Part shown: in pieces, positions 52,073 to 61,609 of the stretch
Layout of the letters: the number at the start of each line of letters is the position of its first letter
Position numbering within the stretch: position 1 is the first letter of the stretch
Origin: Gemmatimonadota bacterium
Lineage (GTDB): Bacteria > Gemmatimonadota > Gemmatimonadetes > Gemmatimonadales > GWC2-71-9
Assembly: GCA_022563595.1 (NCBI GenBank)
Contig: JADFNB010000011.1
Span: 22,623 to 86,622 of the forward strand
DNA: 64,000 bases
Direction: 5' to 3'
Program-made: the position numbers and the translations under genes
Notes under the pieces: generated by a model
The model's database searches: none
What the model was told of the DNA's origin: nothing
Seen by the model: only the letters and a program-made list of their open reading frames with translations

Positions 52073-54238
52073 CTACCTCACCCGCACCACGTTCAGCCGC
52101 GCTACCGCCGCCGTCGCGATGGCACCGCCCTGCGGATCGGTAAGCCGCACGGTGAAAGCACGACCGTCGGGCGGCTGCACCACGCGGAAGTATTCGCCGG
52201 AGCCGGACCGGAGCGTCCCAATGAACGCGAACGACCCCGCATCGAGCACCATCGGCTCGAGCGGAAACACCCGGGTGAACCGCGACGGCGCCTGCTCGTT
52301 CAGCGATTCGTACGTCGTACGAAACCGCCAACTGGTGTACCGTAATCGACTCGGTGCCTCGAAGTCGGGCAGATCGGACACGTAGTTCGCGAGGAACCAC
52401 TGCGCCGCCAGGCGGGAGAACGGCTCCCCGATCACCGCCTCGACGTTTTCCGCCCCGGTCCGTCGCGTCTCGGCGAGTCGTCGCGTGATCCCGTCCCCAT
52501 ACTGGTCCACCAGCCAGCGCAGGAACAACCAGCCCGCGCCGCGCTGTTCCAGGCTCCCCGTGCCCTCACGTGGAAGCAGGAAGAAAGCCGAGGGGCTCTC
52601 CAAGTAGAGGTACGCGTTGAATACATCGCCGATCGCGAACTGCGAGAACCGGTCGTCCTGACCGAGCGCCTCGAAGCGCCGCGCCGCCAGCTCCTCCGCC
52701 AGATGCGACATCGCCTCGTTCAGCCACAGCACTTCGGCGTTGCCGGCCCGCACCACCACGTGCTGGTTGTAGCTGATCATGTGCTGGAACTCGTGCACGA
52801 ACGTCACCGGCACGAGGCGCAGCACCACGTCGGATCCTAGGGAGCAGGTAACCGTTCCCGCCGCATCGGGCGCAATGGCGTAGAAGACCTCGCCCTTGTT
52901 GGACCGCGGATCCGCCTGCAAGCCGGGGTCTATGTCCAGACCGAAGAAATATCCGGTGATGATCGAGTTGCTGCATTCGGACTTCGGGGTCAGCCCGTTG
53001 ACGGCCGTCGTGAACAGGATCACTACCACCCCGTTGAGGTCGACGTCCGACTCGGCGCCGAATGCGCGCGTACCGACATCGTACAGCACCTCGTCGAACA
53101 ACGTTCCGAGCGAGTCGAAATCGGCCTCGGTGAAGCCTTCCGGCGCACCGCGGTCGAGGTAGATCGCGGCGTGGTCCCCGACCCATCTGACCTCGGCGGA
53201 TACATCGACGAAATCATCGAGATCCATGCATGGGATCACACGGCACACCTTGAACGTGCGCCGATTGCCGACCTCCACGCGCTTGATCGACGAGCTCTGG
53301 AGCGCGAGCGAGGCCGCTGCCGCCGTGCGAGGCCGGCCCGCCGCCTCCCGTTCCTGAGCGCGCAGGAGGTCGTGGAAGCGCGTGGAAAACGGGAGCGAGC
53401 GCGGGGCGCGCTCGCTAGCTGTGAGCGTGACGACGACCGAGTCGCCCGCGAGACGATACTCCGCAGTCACACCCGGCGAACCCGTCACGGACTGGGGCGC
53501 GAAGAGGTACTCCGCCCCGCCCGATCCCACAGAATCGAACGTGGCGCACCCGGCGAGTTGCGCGGGATCGATCGACGCGTACTCGCCCGGCTCCAACCGG
53601 AGTGGCGCCTGCGCGGCCTGATAGGTCGCCGTGACCGAGTTGGTCACCGCCGTCCCGACCCGAACCCGTAGCTGCACCGGTCCCGGCACCAGACAGATCG
53701 GGGCAATCACGCGCAGCTCGGTGGCGCTTCCGCTCAGCATCCGCGCGGGTTGGCTGCCAATCTCCGCCGTCGTAGCCGCCGAGAGGGCGCGGCCGGTTAG
53801 GAGCACCGTGTCGCCCGCACCGAAGGTGGTGGGCGACACGGCTGTGAGACTGGGTGGCTCGGTCGCGGTAGCGCTGAACACCACGCCGCTGCCCAGAATC
53901 GTCGTCAGCTCCGCCCGGACCCGATACTCGCCTGGGGTCGGCCCCAGCCGAAGCGCCACCTCGGCCCGCCCGTTCCCGTCCGACTGCGTGACCGAATCGG
54001 ACAGGGTCGTCCCTTCCCCATCGATGACCGTCCAGCGCACCACGGCGCGCACCACCGGAACCCCCGTCTCAGCGCGCGCCAGCACCGCCAACGGTTCGGC
54101 CAGGAGAGCGCCCGCCGGAGCACGCTGGCTGTTCGATGTCCCGACGAGTTCGAGGGTGGCCGCCTTCGGCGGCCCCTCGTCACCGCCGCAGCCGACGGCG
54201 GCCGCGGCGAGCAAGGTCAACAGAAAACGTCTCCGCAC
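52073..54238 (-). CDS. Secreted lipoprotein with IPT/Ig domain and zinc metallopeptidase domain
   Basis: A 721-residue protein. The lipoprotein signal ends in AAVGCGGD (Cys17). Residues 25-130 are Ig-like (VVRWTVIDGEGTTLSDSV), followed by an IPT/TIG domain (LTAVSPTTFGAGDTVLLTGR, 130-210). The C-terminal half has a metallopeptidase domain: HEFQHMISYNQ near residue 481 supplies HExxH, and LNEAMSHLAEE the third ligand glutamate, like M30-type (hyicolysin) enzymes. A large surface protease is the best reading; substrate unknown. It is divergent from dnaE. Confidence 0.8.
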   Translation of the reverse strand: MRRRFLLTLLAAAAVGCGGDEGPPKAATLELVGTSNSQRAPAGALLAEPLAVLARAETGVPVVRAVVRWTVIDGEGTTLSDSVTQSDGNGRAEVALRLGPTPGEYRVRAELTTILGSGVVFSATATEPPSLTAVSPTTFGAGDTVLLTGRALSAATTAEIGSQPARMLSGSATELRVIAPICLVPGPVQLRVRVGTAVTNSVTATYQAAQAPLRLEPGEYASIDPAQLAGCATFDSVGSGGAEYLFAPQSVTGSPGVTAEYRLAGDSVVVTLTASERAPRSLPFSTRFHDLLRAQEREAAGRPRTAAAASLALQSSSIKRVEVGNRRTFKVCRVIPCMDLDDFVDVSAEVRWVGDHAAIYLDRGAPEGFTEADFDSLGTLFDEVLYDVGTRAFGAESDVDLNGVVVILFTTAVNGLTPKSECSNSIITGYFFGLDIDPGLQADPRSNKGEVFYAIAPDAAGTVTCSLGSDVVLRLVPVTFVHEFQHMISYNQHVVVRAGNAEVLWLNEAMSHLAEELAARRFEALGQDDRFSQFAIGDVFNAYLYLESPSAFFLLPREGTGSLEQRGAGWLFLRWLVDQYGDGITRRLAETRRTGAENVEAVIGEPFSRLAAQWFLANYVSDLPDFEAPSRLRYTSWRFRTTYESLNEQAPSRFTRVFPLEPMVLDAGSFAFIGTLRSGSGEYFRVVQPPDGRAFTVRLTDPQGGAIATAAVARLNVVRVR

Positions 54239-54378
54239 GGCGTCTCCAGCCTCAGAAGTCCCTGTAGTCTAACCGGTTCCGCGCTCCGAAAGATCCTGCT
54301 GTTGTGGCCCGGAACCACCTTCCGAGCGGCCAGCTCGAAGCAACATAAACTATTGCAAGAAAACAAGATAGATTCGTT

Positions 54379-54407
54379 TTGACAATGCCGTCGACCCACG
54401 GTAGCTT
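54379..54407 (+). promoter_or_regulatory. dnaE promoter, apparently leaderless
   Basis: TTGACA (54379-54384), a perfect -35 box, a 17-base spacer, and TAGCTT (54402-54407). The dnaE ATG at 54418 follows the -10 box after 10 bases, which places transcription start at most a few bases before the ATG. No Shine-Dalgarno sequence lies between. Confidence 0.6.
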
Positions 54408-54417
54408 ACCGACAGCA

Positions 54418-57400
54418 ATGGCGTTCGCCCACCTCCACACGCACTCCGAGTACTCGCTGCTCGACGGCGCCAACCGCATCCCCGACCTGGTAAGACGCGT
54501 GGGGGATCTCGGGATGGACAGCCTCGCTGTAACCGATCACGGCAACCTCCACGCCGCTTGGTCGTTCTACGAGGAAGCCAAGGCCGCGAAGATCCGGCCG
54601 ATCCTGGGGTTCGAGGCCTATCTGGCGTTCGGCTCACGCCGCCTGCGGGAGCGCGTGCCGGAAGCACCGGCACACTACTCCCACCTGGTGCTGCTGGCGC
54701 GCAATCGGCAGGGCTACAAGAACATGATCAAGCTCTCGTCGATCGGCTACCGGGAAGGCTACTACCGCCGCCCGCGGATCGATAAGGAAGTTCTCGAACA
54801 GTACAAGGACGGCCTGATTTGCCTCGCGGCGTGCCTGTCAGGGGAGATCGCGCTCTACCTGCGGCAAGGCAACTACGAGGAAGCCAAGCGCTCTGCCGAA
54901 TGGTTCGCCCGAACCTTCGGCGCAGACGGGTTCTGGCTCGAGGTACAGGACCACGGGATCCCCGAGGAGCGCGGCGTGCGCGAGGGCATGTTCCGCCTGG
55001 CACAGGACCTGGGCGTGCCTGTGGTCGCGACCAATGACGCGCACTACCTCAAACGCGCCGACCACGAGGCGCACGACTGCCTGCTCGCGATCGGGACGGG
55101 CAAGGATCTGGATGACCCCAAACGATTCCGGTTCGTGGGCCAGGAAAGCTACGTCAAGTCCGAGGACGAGATGGCCGCGCTCTTCTCGGACCACCCGGAG
55201 GTAATAGACAACACGCAGCGCGTGGCCGATCTGTGCGAGTTCGATTTCGAGAAGCGGTATTTCCTGCCCGAGTTCCCCCGGCCCGACGGTTACGCCGACG
55301 ACAACGCGCTCCTGGTGGAACTGGCGACGCGTGGCGCCCAGAACAGATACGGCCAACCGCTTCCGGCGGCCCCGGCGGAGCGGCTCGAGTACGAGCTGGG
55401 TGTGATCACCAAGACCGGGTACGCCGGCTACTTCCTGATCGTGCAGGACTTCATCAGCGCCGCCCGGGAACGCGGTATCCCGGTGGGGCCGGGCCGGGGA
55501 TCGGCGGCGGGCTCTCTGGTCGCCTACGCCCTCGGCATCACCAGAGTGGACCCACTGAAGTTCGGTCTCCTGTTCGAGCGCTTCCTCAACCCCGAGCGCA
55601 TCTCGATGCCGGACATCGACGTCGACTTCTGTTTCGAGCGGCGTGGTGAGGTCATCGAGTACGTTCGGGAGCGCTACGGTCGGTCGAGCGTCGGACAGAT
55701 CATCACGTTCGGGACGCTCAAGGCGCGAGCCGCGTTGCGGGACATCGCGCGCGTCCTGCGCGTGAGCCCCGCCGAGAGCGACCGTATAGCCAAGTTGGTG
55801 CCGTCGGGACCGTCCGGCATGTCGGTGTCGGAGGCGGCGCGGCGCGTTCCGGAGCTGCGCGATCTCGTCGCCAAAGACCCGACCGTCGCGCGCGTCGTCG
55901 ATCTCGCGCAGCGGATCGAAGGACTGTCACGGCACGCCTCCGTACACGCCGCCGGGATCGTGATCGCGCCCGGACCACTGGACGATTACGTCCCCGTCTG
56001 CACGGCGCCTCAGCGAGGCAACGGGGCGAGGGACGCCGAGGACACCATCATCACGCAGTTCGACATGATCGCCCTCGAGAAGGTCGGCATGCTCAAGATG
56101 GATTTCCTCGGGCTGCGGACCCTCACGGTGATCCACGACGCCCTGGAGACGATCGAGCAGCGCCACGGTATTAAGATCGATCTGGATGCAGTCGACCTGG
56201 ATGACCCGGCCGTCTACGCGATGCTGCGTGACGGGCGCACGGCGGGGGTGTTCCAGTTCGAGTCGCCGCTCGCCACCGAAACGCTGCGGCAGATGCGGTG
56301 CGACAGGTTCGACGATCTCGTGGCCACCAACGCGCTGCTCCGTCCCGGTCCGCTCGACTCCGGCATGCACCTGGTGTTCATCCGCCGCAAACGGGGCGAC
56401 GAGCCCGTGCGGTTCCCTCACCCCGCGCTCAAGGAGGTACTCGAACCGACGTATGGCGTGATCGTCTACCAGGAACAGGTCATGCGTATCGCGAACGTCC
56501 TGGCCGGGTTCACGCTCGCCGAAGCGGACGTGCTGCGCAAAGCGGTCGGGAAGAAAAAACCGGAACTCATTCGCAAGGAACTCGGCAAGTTCGTCGACCG
56601 GGCTGTGGCGAAGGGACACGACCGCCGCGTGATCGAGGATATCGCCGCGCAGATCGAGACGTTCGGGCGGTATGGGTTCAACAAGTCGCACAGCGTCGCG
56701 TACAGCATCATCTCGTTCCACACCGGCTGGCTGAAGGCGCACTATCCGGCCGAGTTCATGGCGGCGTTGCTCTCGTCAGAGATCGGCGATACCGACAAGG
56801 TCGTCGAGTACATCAACGAGGCCCGGGAGATGGGGCTCCAGGTGCTGCCGCCCTCGGTCAACGAGTCGGGCTGGAAGTTCACCGTCATTGGCGACCTCGA
56901 GATTCGGTTTGGTCTTGGCGCGGTGCGCAACGTCGGCCGCGGTGCCATCGAGTCGATCATCGAGGGGCGCAGGCTCGGCGGACCGTACCACACCTTCGCG
57001 GACTTCTTTGATCCGGTCGACCTTCGGCTGTGCAACAAGCGTGTTGTCGAGTCGCTCATCGCCGCCGGTGCGTTCGATCAGTTCACCGGCCATCGCGCCC
57101 AGCTCGCCGCGGTTACCGACAGGGTCTTGCGCGAGGCACAGCTGCGTCAGGCGGATCGGGAGACCGGTCAGGGCACGCTGTTCGGCGGAGGGGACGACGG
57201 GCGCGCCACAGCGGGCGACACGCCCCTCCCCGATGTCCCGGTGTGGAGTGAGGCGGAGCGGCTCGCCAGGGAGAAGGAGGTCATCGGCTTCTTCATCTCG
57301 GGGCATCCGCTCGAGCGATTCCGCGAGGAGGTGATGCTCTTCGGCACGCGCACCACCGCGACTCTCGGGATGTGGAGCGAGCACCAGGTGACCACGGTCG

Positions 57401-57900
57401 TAGTCGTGACGGGCGTGAAGCGCCAGATCAGCAAGAAGACCGGAGCCGAATATGCACGACTGATCCTGGAAGACTTCCACGGAACGGCCGAAGCCATTGT
57501 GTTCCCCAACACGTGGAATAAGCTCTCTCAGGTCATCGTGCTCGATGCGGTGCTGGTCCTCACGGGCAGCTACAGTCCGCGTGACCGGGGTGAAGACCGC
57601 GCCCCCTTCATCGTCGACGCCGCCCAGCCGCTGGCAGAACTCCGGGCCAACGGGGCCGTTGGACTCCAGGTGCGGTGGCGCACCGGCTGCGGTCCCGATC
57701 CGGACGGGGCACGTGCGCTGGCCGCCCTGTGCGTCGCGCACCCCGGCCCCGCACCGGTGTACGTGGAGTGGAGCGACGGAAACGGCACCACCGCCGTAAT
57801 GCGGAGTCGACGGGTCCGCGTTGACCTCAGCGAGGAACTCATCACCGCGTTGCAGGATCTGCTCGGAACCGACCAAGTCCGACTCGTCAAAGCGAGGTAA
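54418..57900 (+). CDS. dnaE: DNA polymerase III alpha subunit
   Basis: The 1160-residue replicative polymerase, DnaE1 type. The PHP domain begins AHLHTHSEYSLLDGA, the catalytic aspartates are Asp399, Asp401 and Asp403 in MPDIDVDFCFERR, with GPGRGSAAGSL and the FNKSHSVAYS thumb region. QGTLF at residue 918 is a good beta-clamp binding motif, and the OB domain TVVVVTGVKRQISKKTG lies near 1000. I use ATG 54418, which fits the MAFAHLHTHSE start of the family and the leaderless promoter. It is the first of dnaE-accA-ricT-metG. Confidence 0.97.
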   Translation: MAFAHLHTHSEYSLLDGANRIPDLVRRVGDLGMDSLAVTDHGNLHAAWSFYEEAKAAKIRPILGFEAYLAFGSRRLRERVPEAPAHYSHLVLLARNRQGYKNMIKLSSIGYREGYYRRPRIDKEVLEQYKDGLICLAACLSGEIALYLRQGNYEEAKRSAEWFARTFGADGFWLEVQDHGIPEERGVREGMFRLAQDLGVPVVATNDAHYLKRADHEAHDCLLAIGTGKDLDDPKRFRFVGQESYVKSEDEMAALFSDHPEVIDNTQRVADLCEFDFEKRYFLPEFPRPDGYADDNALLVELATRGAQNRYGQPLPAAPAERLEYELGVITKTGYAGYFLIVQDFISAARERGIPVGPGRGSAAGSLVAYALGITRVDPLKFGLLFERFLNPERISMPDIDVDFCFERRGEVIEYVRERYGRSSVGQIITFGTLKARAALRDIARVLRVSPAESDRIAKLVPSGPSGMSVSEAARRVPELRDLVAKDPTVARVVDLAQRIEGLSRHASVHAAGIVIAPGPLDDYVPVCTAPQRGNGARDAEDTIITQFDMIALEKVGMLKMDFLGLRTLTVIHDALETIEQRHGIKIDLDAVDLDDPAVYAMLRDGRTAGVFQFESPLATETLRQMRCDRFDDLVATNALLRPGPLDSGMHLVFIRRKRGDEPVRFPHPALKEVLEPTYGVIVYQEQVMRIANVLAGFTLAEADVLRKAVGKKKPELIRKELGKFVDRAVAKGHDRRVIEDIAAQIETFGRYGFNKSHSVAYSIISFHTGWLKAHYPAEFMAALLSSEIGDTDKVVEYINEAREMGLQVLPPSVNESGWKFTVIGDLEIRFGLGAVRNVGRGAIESIIEGRRLGGPYHTFADFFDPVDLRLCNKRVVESLIAAGAFDQFTGHRAQLAAVTDRVLREAQLRQADRETGQGTLFGGGDDGRATAGDTPLPDVPVWSEAERLAREKEVIGFFISGHPLERFREEVMLFGTRTTATLGMWSEHQVTTVVVVTGVKRQISKKTGAEYARLILEDFHGTAEAIVFPNTWNKLSQVIVLDAVLVLTGSYSPRDRGEDRAPFIVDAAQPLAELRANGAVGLQVRWRTGCGPDPDGARALAALCVAHPGPAPVYVEWSDGNGTTAVMRSRRVRVDLSEELITALQDLLGTDQVRLVKAR

Positions 57901-57906
57901 CCCGGC

Positions 57907-58863
57907 TTGGCCTTCGAACTCGAATTCGAGAAGCCGCTGCTCGAACTGGAGCGGCAGATCTCCCAAATGCGCCGCCTGGCGGAGGAGCGCAAGCTCGACG
58001 TCCACGATGAGATCGTGCCCCTGGAGCAGAAGCTGGGGCAACTGCGGGTGGAGATCTACGGCAAGCTCACCCCGATGCAGCGCGTTCACGTGGCGCGCCA
58101 CCCGCGACGACCCTACACGCTCGACTATATCAGGAACGTGTTCACCGATTTCGTGGAGCTGAGGGGCGACCGCCTCTTCCGCGACGATCCGGCCATGGTG
58201 GGCGGTTGGGCGCGACTGCACGATCGGCCCGTGGTCGTGATCGGTCAGCAAAAAGGTCGCGACACCAAGGAGAACCTGCACCGCAACTTCGGGATGGCCC
58301 ACCCCGAAGGCTATCGCAAAGCGCTGCGCCTGATGCACATGGCCGAGCGGTTTCACGTGCCCGTGATAACGCTGATCGACACCCCGGGAGCCTATCCCGG
58401 TCTCGGTGCGGAAGAGCGCGGGCAGGCTGAGGCCATCGCGCGCAACCTCGAGGAGATGGCTGCACTCAAGACGATCTTCGTCGCAGCAGTGATCGGGGAA
58501 GGCGGGTCGGGAGGCGCGTTGGCTCTCGGTCTCGCCGACCGCGTGCTCATGATGGAGAACGCCATCTATTCGGTCATCTCACCGGAAGGTTGCGCCGCGA
58601 TCCTGTGGAACGACGCGTCGCTGCGTGAGCGGGCGGCGGACGCGCTGCGGCTCACCGCCTACGACCTGCTCGATCTGGGCCTGATTGACGAGATCGTCCC
58701 GGAACCGCCGGGCGGCGCGCACGCGGATCCGGCGGCGGCACAGCGGAACCTCGGCAAGGCGCTGGAACAGAGCATCAAGCACCTGGAGTCGATGAAACCC
58801 GAGGACTTGCTGCACGCACGCTGGGACAAGTTCCTGGCGATGGGCAAGCTCGCCGAAGCGTAA
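57907..58863 (+). CDS. accA: Acetyl-CoA carboxylase carboxyltransferase alpha subunit
   Basis: A 318-residue AccA, which with AccD moves carboxyl from biotin to acetyl-CoA in fatty-acid synthesis. FEKPLLELERQISQMR is the N-terminal helix pair, followed by the crotonase-like core (ARHPRRPYTLDYIRNVF, TLIDTPGAYPGLGAEERGQAEAI, GEGGSGGALALGLADRVLMM). It starts with TTG at 57907, six bases after dnaE, with no other start in frame nearby; MAFELEFEKPL is a family-like start. accD is not in the window. The dnaE-accA neighbourhood is common in bacteria. Confidence 0.96.
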   Translation: MAFELEFEKPLLELERQISQMRRLAEERKLDVHDEIVPLEQKLGQLRVEIYGKLTPMQRVHVARHPRRPYTLDYIRNVFTDFVELRGDRLFRDDPAMVGGWARLHDRPVVVIGQQKGRDTKENLHRNFGMAHPEGYRKALRLMHMAERFHVPVITLIDTPGAYPGLGAEERGQAEAIARNLEEMAALKTIFVAAVIGEGGSGGALALGLADRVLMMENAIYSVISPEGCAAILWNDASLRERAADALRLTAYDLLDLGLIDEIVPEPPGGAHADPAAAQRNLGKALEQSIKHLESMKPEDLLHARWDKFLAMGKLAEA

Positions 58864-58867
58864 CCCG

Positions 58868-59959
58868 ATGCCAGAACTCGTCGAAGTCCGCTTCAAGGGC
58901 AACCGCAAGGCGTTCTTTACCTGGGACGACCCGGGGCCGCTGAACGTGGGAGACAGCGTGGTGGTCACGGTCGAGCGCGGCCGCGATCTCGGAACCGTCA
59001 CCGCAGTCGGCGAAGCGGCGAGCCGCAAGTGCGGGATCGGGTGCTCGGGATGCGCCGCCGGGGAGCCCCCGAAACCGGACGGCAACGTGTTGCGCCAGGC
59101 CGCCACGGAGGACACGCATCTCTCACAGGAACTGCGCAAGACGGAAGAGGACGTGCGCCGCACCGTGATCGACCGCGTCGTCGCCCACAAGCTCACCATG
59201 AAGGTGTCCGACGCCGAGTGGCAGTGGGACCGCAAGAAGCTCACGATTTATTTCACTGCCGAGAAGCGGGTGGATTTCCGAGCGCTCGTGCGGGATCTGG
59301 CGGCGCTGTTTCGCACTCGTATCGAGCTACGCCAGATCGGCGCCCGCGACGAGGCAAAGCGCCTCACGGGGGTCGGTCGATGCGGCCGCGAGTACTGTTG
59401 CTCGTCGTGGCTCCCCGAGCTGCGGCCGGTGAGCCTCTCGCTCGCCAAAGATCAGCATCTGTCGCTCAACCCGTCACAGATATCGGGTGGATGTGGCAGG
59501 TTGCTCTGCTGCCTGCGTTACGAGCACGATTTCTACGTCGCGAGCCGCAAGCGGTTCCCGAAAGAGGGCAAGGTCCTCACCACCTCCCAGGGTGTGGCGC
59601 GGGTCCAGGCGGTGGACATCTTCCGGGAGCGCGTGTTGCTACGCGCCGGGGACGGGACGACGCGCGTGCTGACGCTCGCCGCGCTGAAAGAGGAGATCGA
59701 CGGGGCCGGGACGCCCGCCCCGGCCCGAACGGAGTCACCGATACCCCCCTCCTCGCTCGTCACCTTCGACGAGGGCACGACCGATGTGTCCCCGGAGAAG
59801 GCGATCGATTCCGTCAGCCCGCGCCGCTCGCCCCGGAAGCGGAGGCGCCGCGGGCGGCGCGGCGGGTCGGGCCGGGGCCGCCGGCCGAAGAACGGCAACG
59901 GCGAGCAGCGCAAGGATGACGACGCCGGCGACAAGCCAGCCGATCATCACGATGGCTGA
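58868..59959 (+). CDS. ricT: PSP1/RicT-family protein
   Basis: A 363-residue PSP1-domain (YaaT/RicT) protein. ELVEVRFKGNRKAFFTWDD starts the domain, and three cysteines Cys55, Cys59 and Cys62 (KCGIGCSGCAAGE) lie where RicT of Bacillus binds an iron-sulfur cluster. TGVGRCGREYCCSSWLPELRP and GGCGRLLCCLRYEHDFY add further Cys. Known relatives control RNA maturation and phosphorelay with RicA and RicF. The C-terminal 80 residues are a low-complexity Arg/Gly/Pro tail. Function here is inferred by family. It overlaps metG by eight bases. Confidence 0.88.
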   Translation: MPELVEVRFKGNRKAFFTWDDPGPLNVGDSVVVTVERGRDLGTVTAVGEAASRKCGIGCSGCAAGEPPKPDGNVLRQAATEDTHLSQELRKTEEDVRRTVIDRVVAHKLTMKVSDAEWQWDRKKLTIYFTAEKRVDFRALVRDLAALFRTRIELRQIGARDEAKRLTGVGRCGREYCCSSWLPELRPVSLSLAKDQHLSLNPSQISGGCGRLLCCLRYEHDFYVASRKRFPKEGKVLTTSQGVARVQAVDIFRERVLLRAGDGTTRVLTLAALKEEIDGAGTPAPARTESPIPPSSLVTFDEGTTDVSPEKAIDSVSPRRSPRKRRRRGRRGGSGRGRRPKNGNGEQRKDDDAGDKPADHHDG

Positions 59960-61466
59960 TAGGTTCTATCTCACCACCGCCATCGACTACTCGAACGGCG
60001 CACCACATCTCGGCCACGCGCTCGAGAAGATCGGCGCCGACTGCATCGCCCGGTACCGGCGTCTGCGCGGTGATCGCGTCCACTTCGTCATCGGGATGGA
60101 CGAACACGGGCAGAAGGTGGCTCAGTCCGCCGAGGAGGCGGGGGTCTCGCCGCAGGATTGGGTGGACGGGATAGCCGACCAGTTCCAGGCAGCGTGGGAC
60201 GAGCTGGCCATCAGCAACGACGACTTCATTCGCACCACGGAAGAACGGCATCATCGTTCCGTTCAGGAACTGTTCCGCCGGATTCAGGAACGCGGACACA
60301 TCTTCGAGGGGGTCTACGAGGGTTACTACTGCGTCGGGTGCGAGAGTTTCAAGCTCGAGCGGGATCTCGAGGACGGGCAGTGCCCCATCCATCTCACGCG
60401 CGAGATCCAGTGGGTCGAAGAACCCAACTTCTTCTTTCGTCTCTCCGAGTTCGAACCGTGGTTGCTGTCCTGCTACGATGCGGATCCCGAGTTCGTGCGG
60501 CCGCGAGCCAAGATGAACGAGATCCGCAACATCGTAGCGCACGGCCTTCAGGACATCTCGGTCAGCCGTGCTCGCGTGCCGTGGGGAATCCCCTGGCCGG
60601 GCGATTCGACGCACGTGGTCTACGTTTGGTTCGAGGCCCTGATCAACTACCTGTCGGCGACGGGGTTCCCGGACGACGGCTACGATGAGTTGTGGCCGGC
60701 GGACCTCCACATCATCGGGCCCGACATCCTGCGGTTCCATGCGGCACTCTGGCCCGCGATGCTGCACGCCGCCGGACTCGAGCCGCCCAAGGGCGTCTGG
60801 TGCCACGGCTGGATCAACACCAGCGGGGCACGCTTCTCGAAGAGCGCAGGAGTCTCGCTCACGCTACGCGATGCCATCGACCGGCACGGCGCGGACGCGC
60901 TCCGCTATTTCCTGTTGCGCGAGGTCCCGTGGGACGGCGACGGCAACTTCACGTGGGAGCGATTCGACGCGCGCTACACGTCGGAACTCGCCGACGGGTA
61001 CGGTAACCTGGTGAGCCGCGTCGTCGCCATGATCGCCCAGTATCGCGACGGTGTCATCCCGGAGGCCGGCCCCCCGACGGCACTCGACCGCGCGGGAGAG
61101 CGTGCCGTCACCGCCTATCGGGCGGTCATGGACCGCCATCTCCTCCACGAGGGCGGAGCCGAGGCCCTGAGACTCGTCACCGCAACGAATGGATTCGTCG
61201 AGGACCGGGCGCCATGGTCGCTGGCGAAGGCGGGAGACGACGACGCGTTGAATCACACGCTCGCGTCGCTCGCCGACGCGCTCGCACGGATCACGTTGCT
61301 GCTGAGCCCCTTCCTGCCGCGCAACACGGCCACCGTATGGCGCTCGTTGGGGTACGACAACGCCCCCCAGGATGTGACCCTCGTCACCGCTCAGCGGCCC
61401 CAGACGGCGGGGCGACGCGTGAGGAAGATCCCGCCGCTCTTTCCGAAGCCGGCCGTAACCAGTTAA
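59952..61466 (+). CDS. metG: Methionyl-tRNA synthetase
   Basis: A 504-residue class I methionyl-tRNA synthetase. The HIGH motif reads HLGH (19-22), the zinc knuckle is CVGCES with CPIH, and the KMSKS motif reads FSKSAG near 296. FYLTTAIDYSNGAPHLGHA is the typical start. The C-terminal tRNA-binding (EMAPII-like) domain of longer forms is absent, giving the short T. thermophilus-like type. ATG 59952 overlaps the ricT stop by eight bases. A terminator follows. Confidence 0.96.
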   Translation: MADRFYLTTAIDYSNGAPHLGHALEKIGADCIARYRRLRGDRVHFVIGMDEHGQKVAQSAEEAGVSPQDWVDGIADQFQAAWDELAISNDDFIRTTEERHHRSVQELFRRIQERGHIFEGVYEGYYCVGCESFKLERDLEDGQCPIHLTREIQWVEEPNFFFRLSEFEPWLLSCYDADPEFVRPRAKMNEIRNIVAHGLQDISVSRARVPWGIPWPGDSTHVVYVWFEALINYLSATGFPDDGYDELWPADLHIIGPDILRFHAALWPAMLHAAGLEPPKGVWCHGWINTSGARFSKSAGVSLTLRDAIDRHGADALRYFLLREVPWDGDGNFTWERFDARYTSELADGYGNLVSRVVAMIAQYRDGVIPEAGPPTALDRAGERAVTAYRAVMDRHLLHEGGAEALRLVTATNGFVEDRAPWSLAKAGDDDALNHTLASLADALARITLLLSPFLPRNTATVWRSLGYDNAPQDVTLVTAQRPQTAGRRVRKIPPLFPKPAVTS

Positions 61467-61506
61467 GTGCCATATTAGCAACGGTTTAGAAAAGTCGGCC
61501 GAACGG

Positions 61507-61536
61507 TTGACAGTAGCCCGACCGAGGCCGTATTTT
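61507..61536 (+). promoter_or_regulatory. Promoter of the M23 peptidase gene
   Basis: TTGACA (61507-61512), an 18-base spacer, and TATTTT (61531-61536). The -10 box falls in the loop of the terminator at 61522-61553, so a new transcript would contain only the right arm of the hairpin and would not terminate. Confidence 0.5.
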
Positions 61537-61553
61537 AGCGGCCCTCGGTTTTT
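61522..61553 (+). terminator. Rho-independent terminator of the dnaE-accA-ricT-metG unit
   Basis: CCGAGGCCG (61522-61530) pairs with CGGCCCTCGG (61539-61548) with one bulged base, around the loop TATTTTAG, and is followed by TTTTT (61549-61553). It lies 56 bases after the metG stop. Confidence 0.8.
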
Positions 61554-61609
61554 CCGGGACAGCAGAGAACGCGGGTGTGCGTCCACCTGACGAGCCGCGA
61601 GGATCGCAT

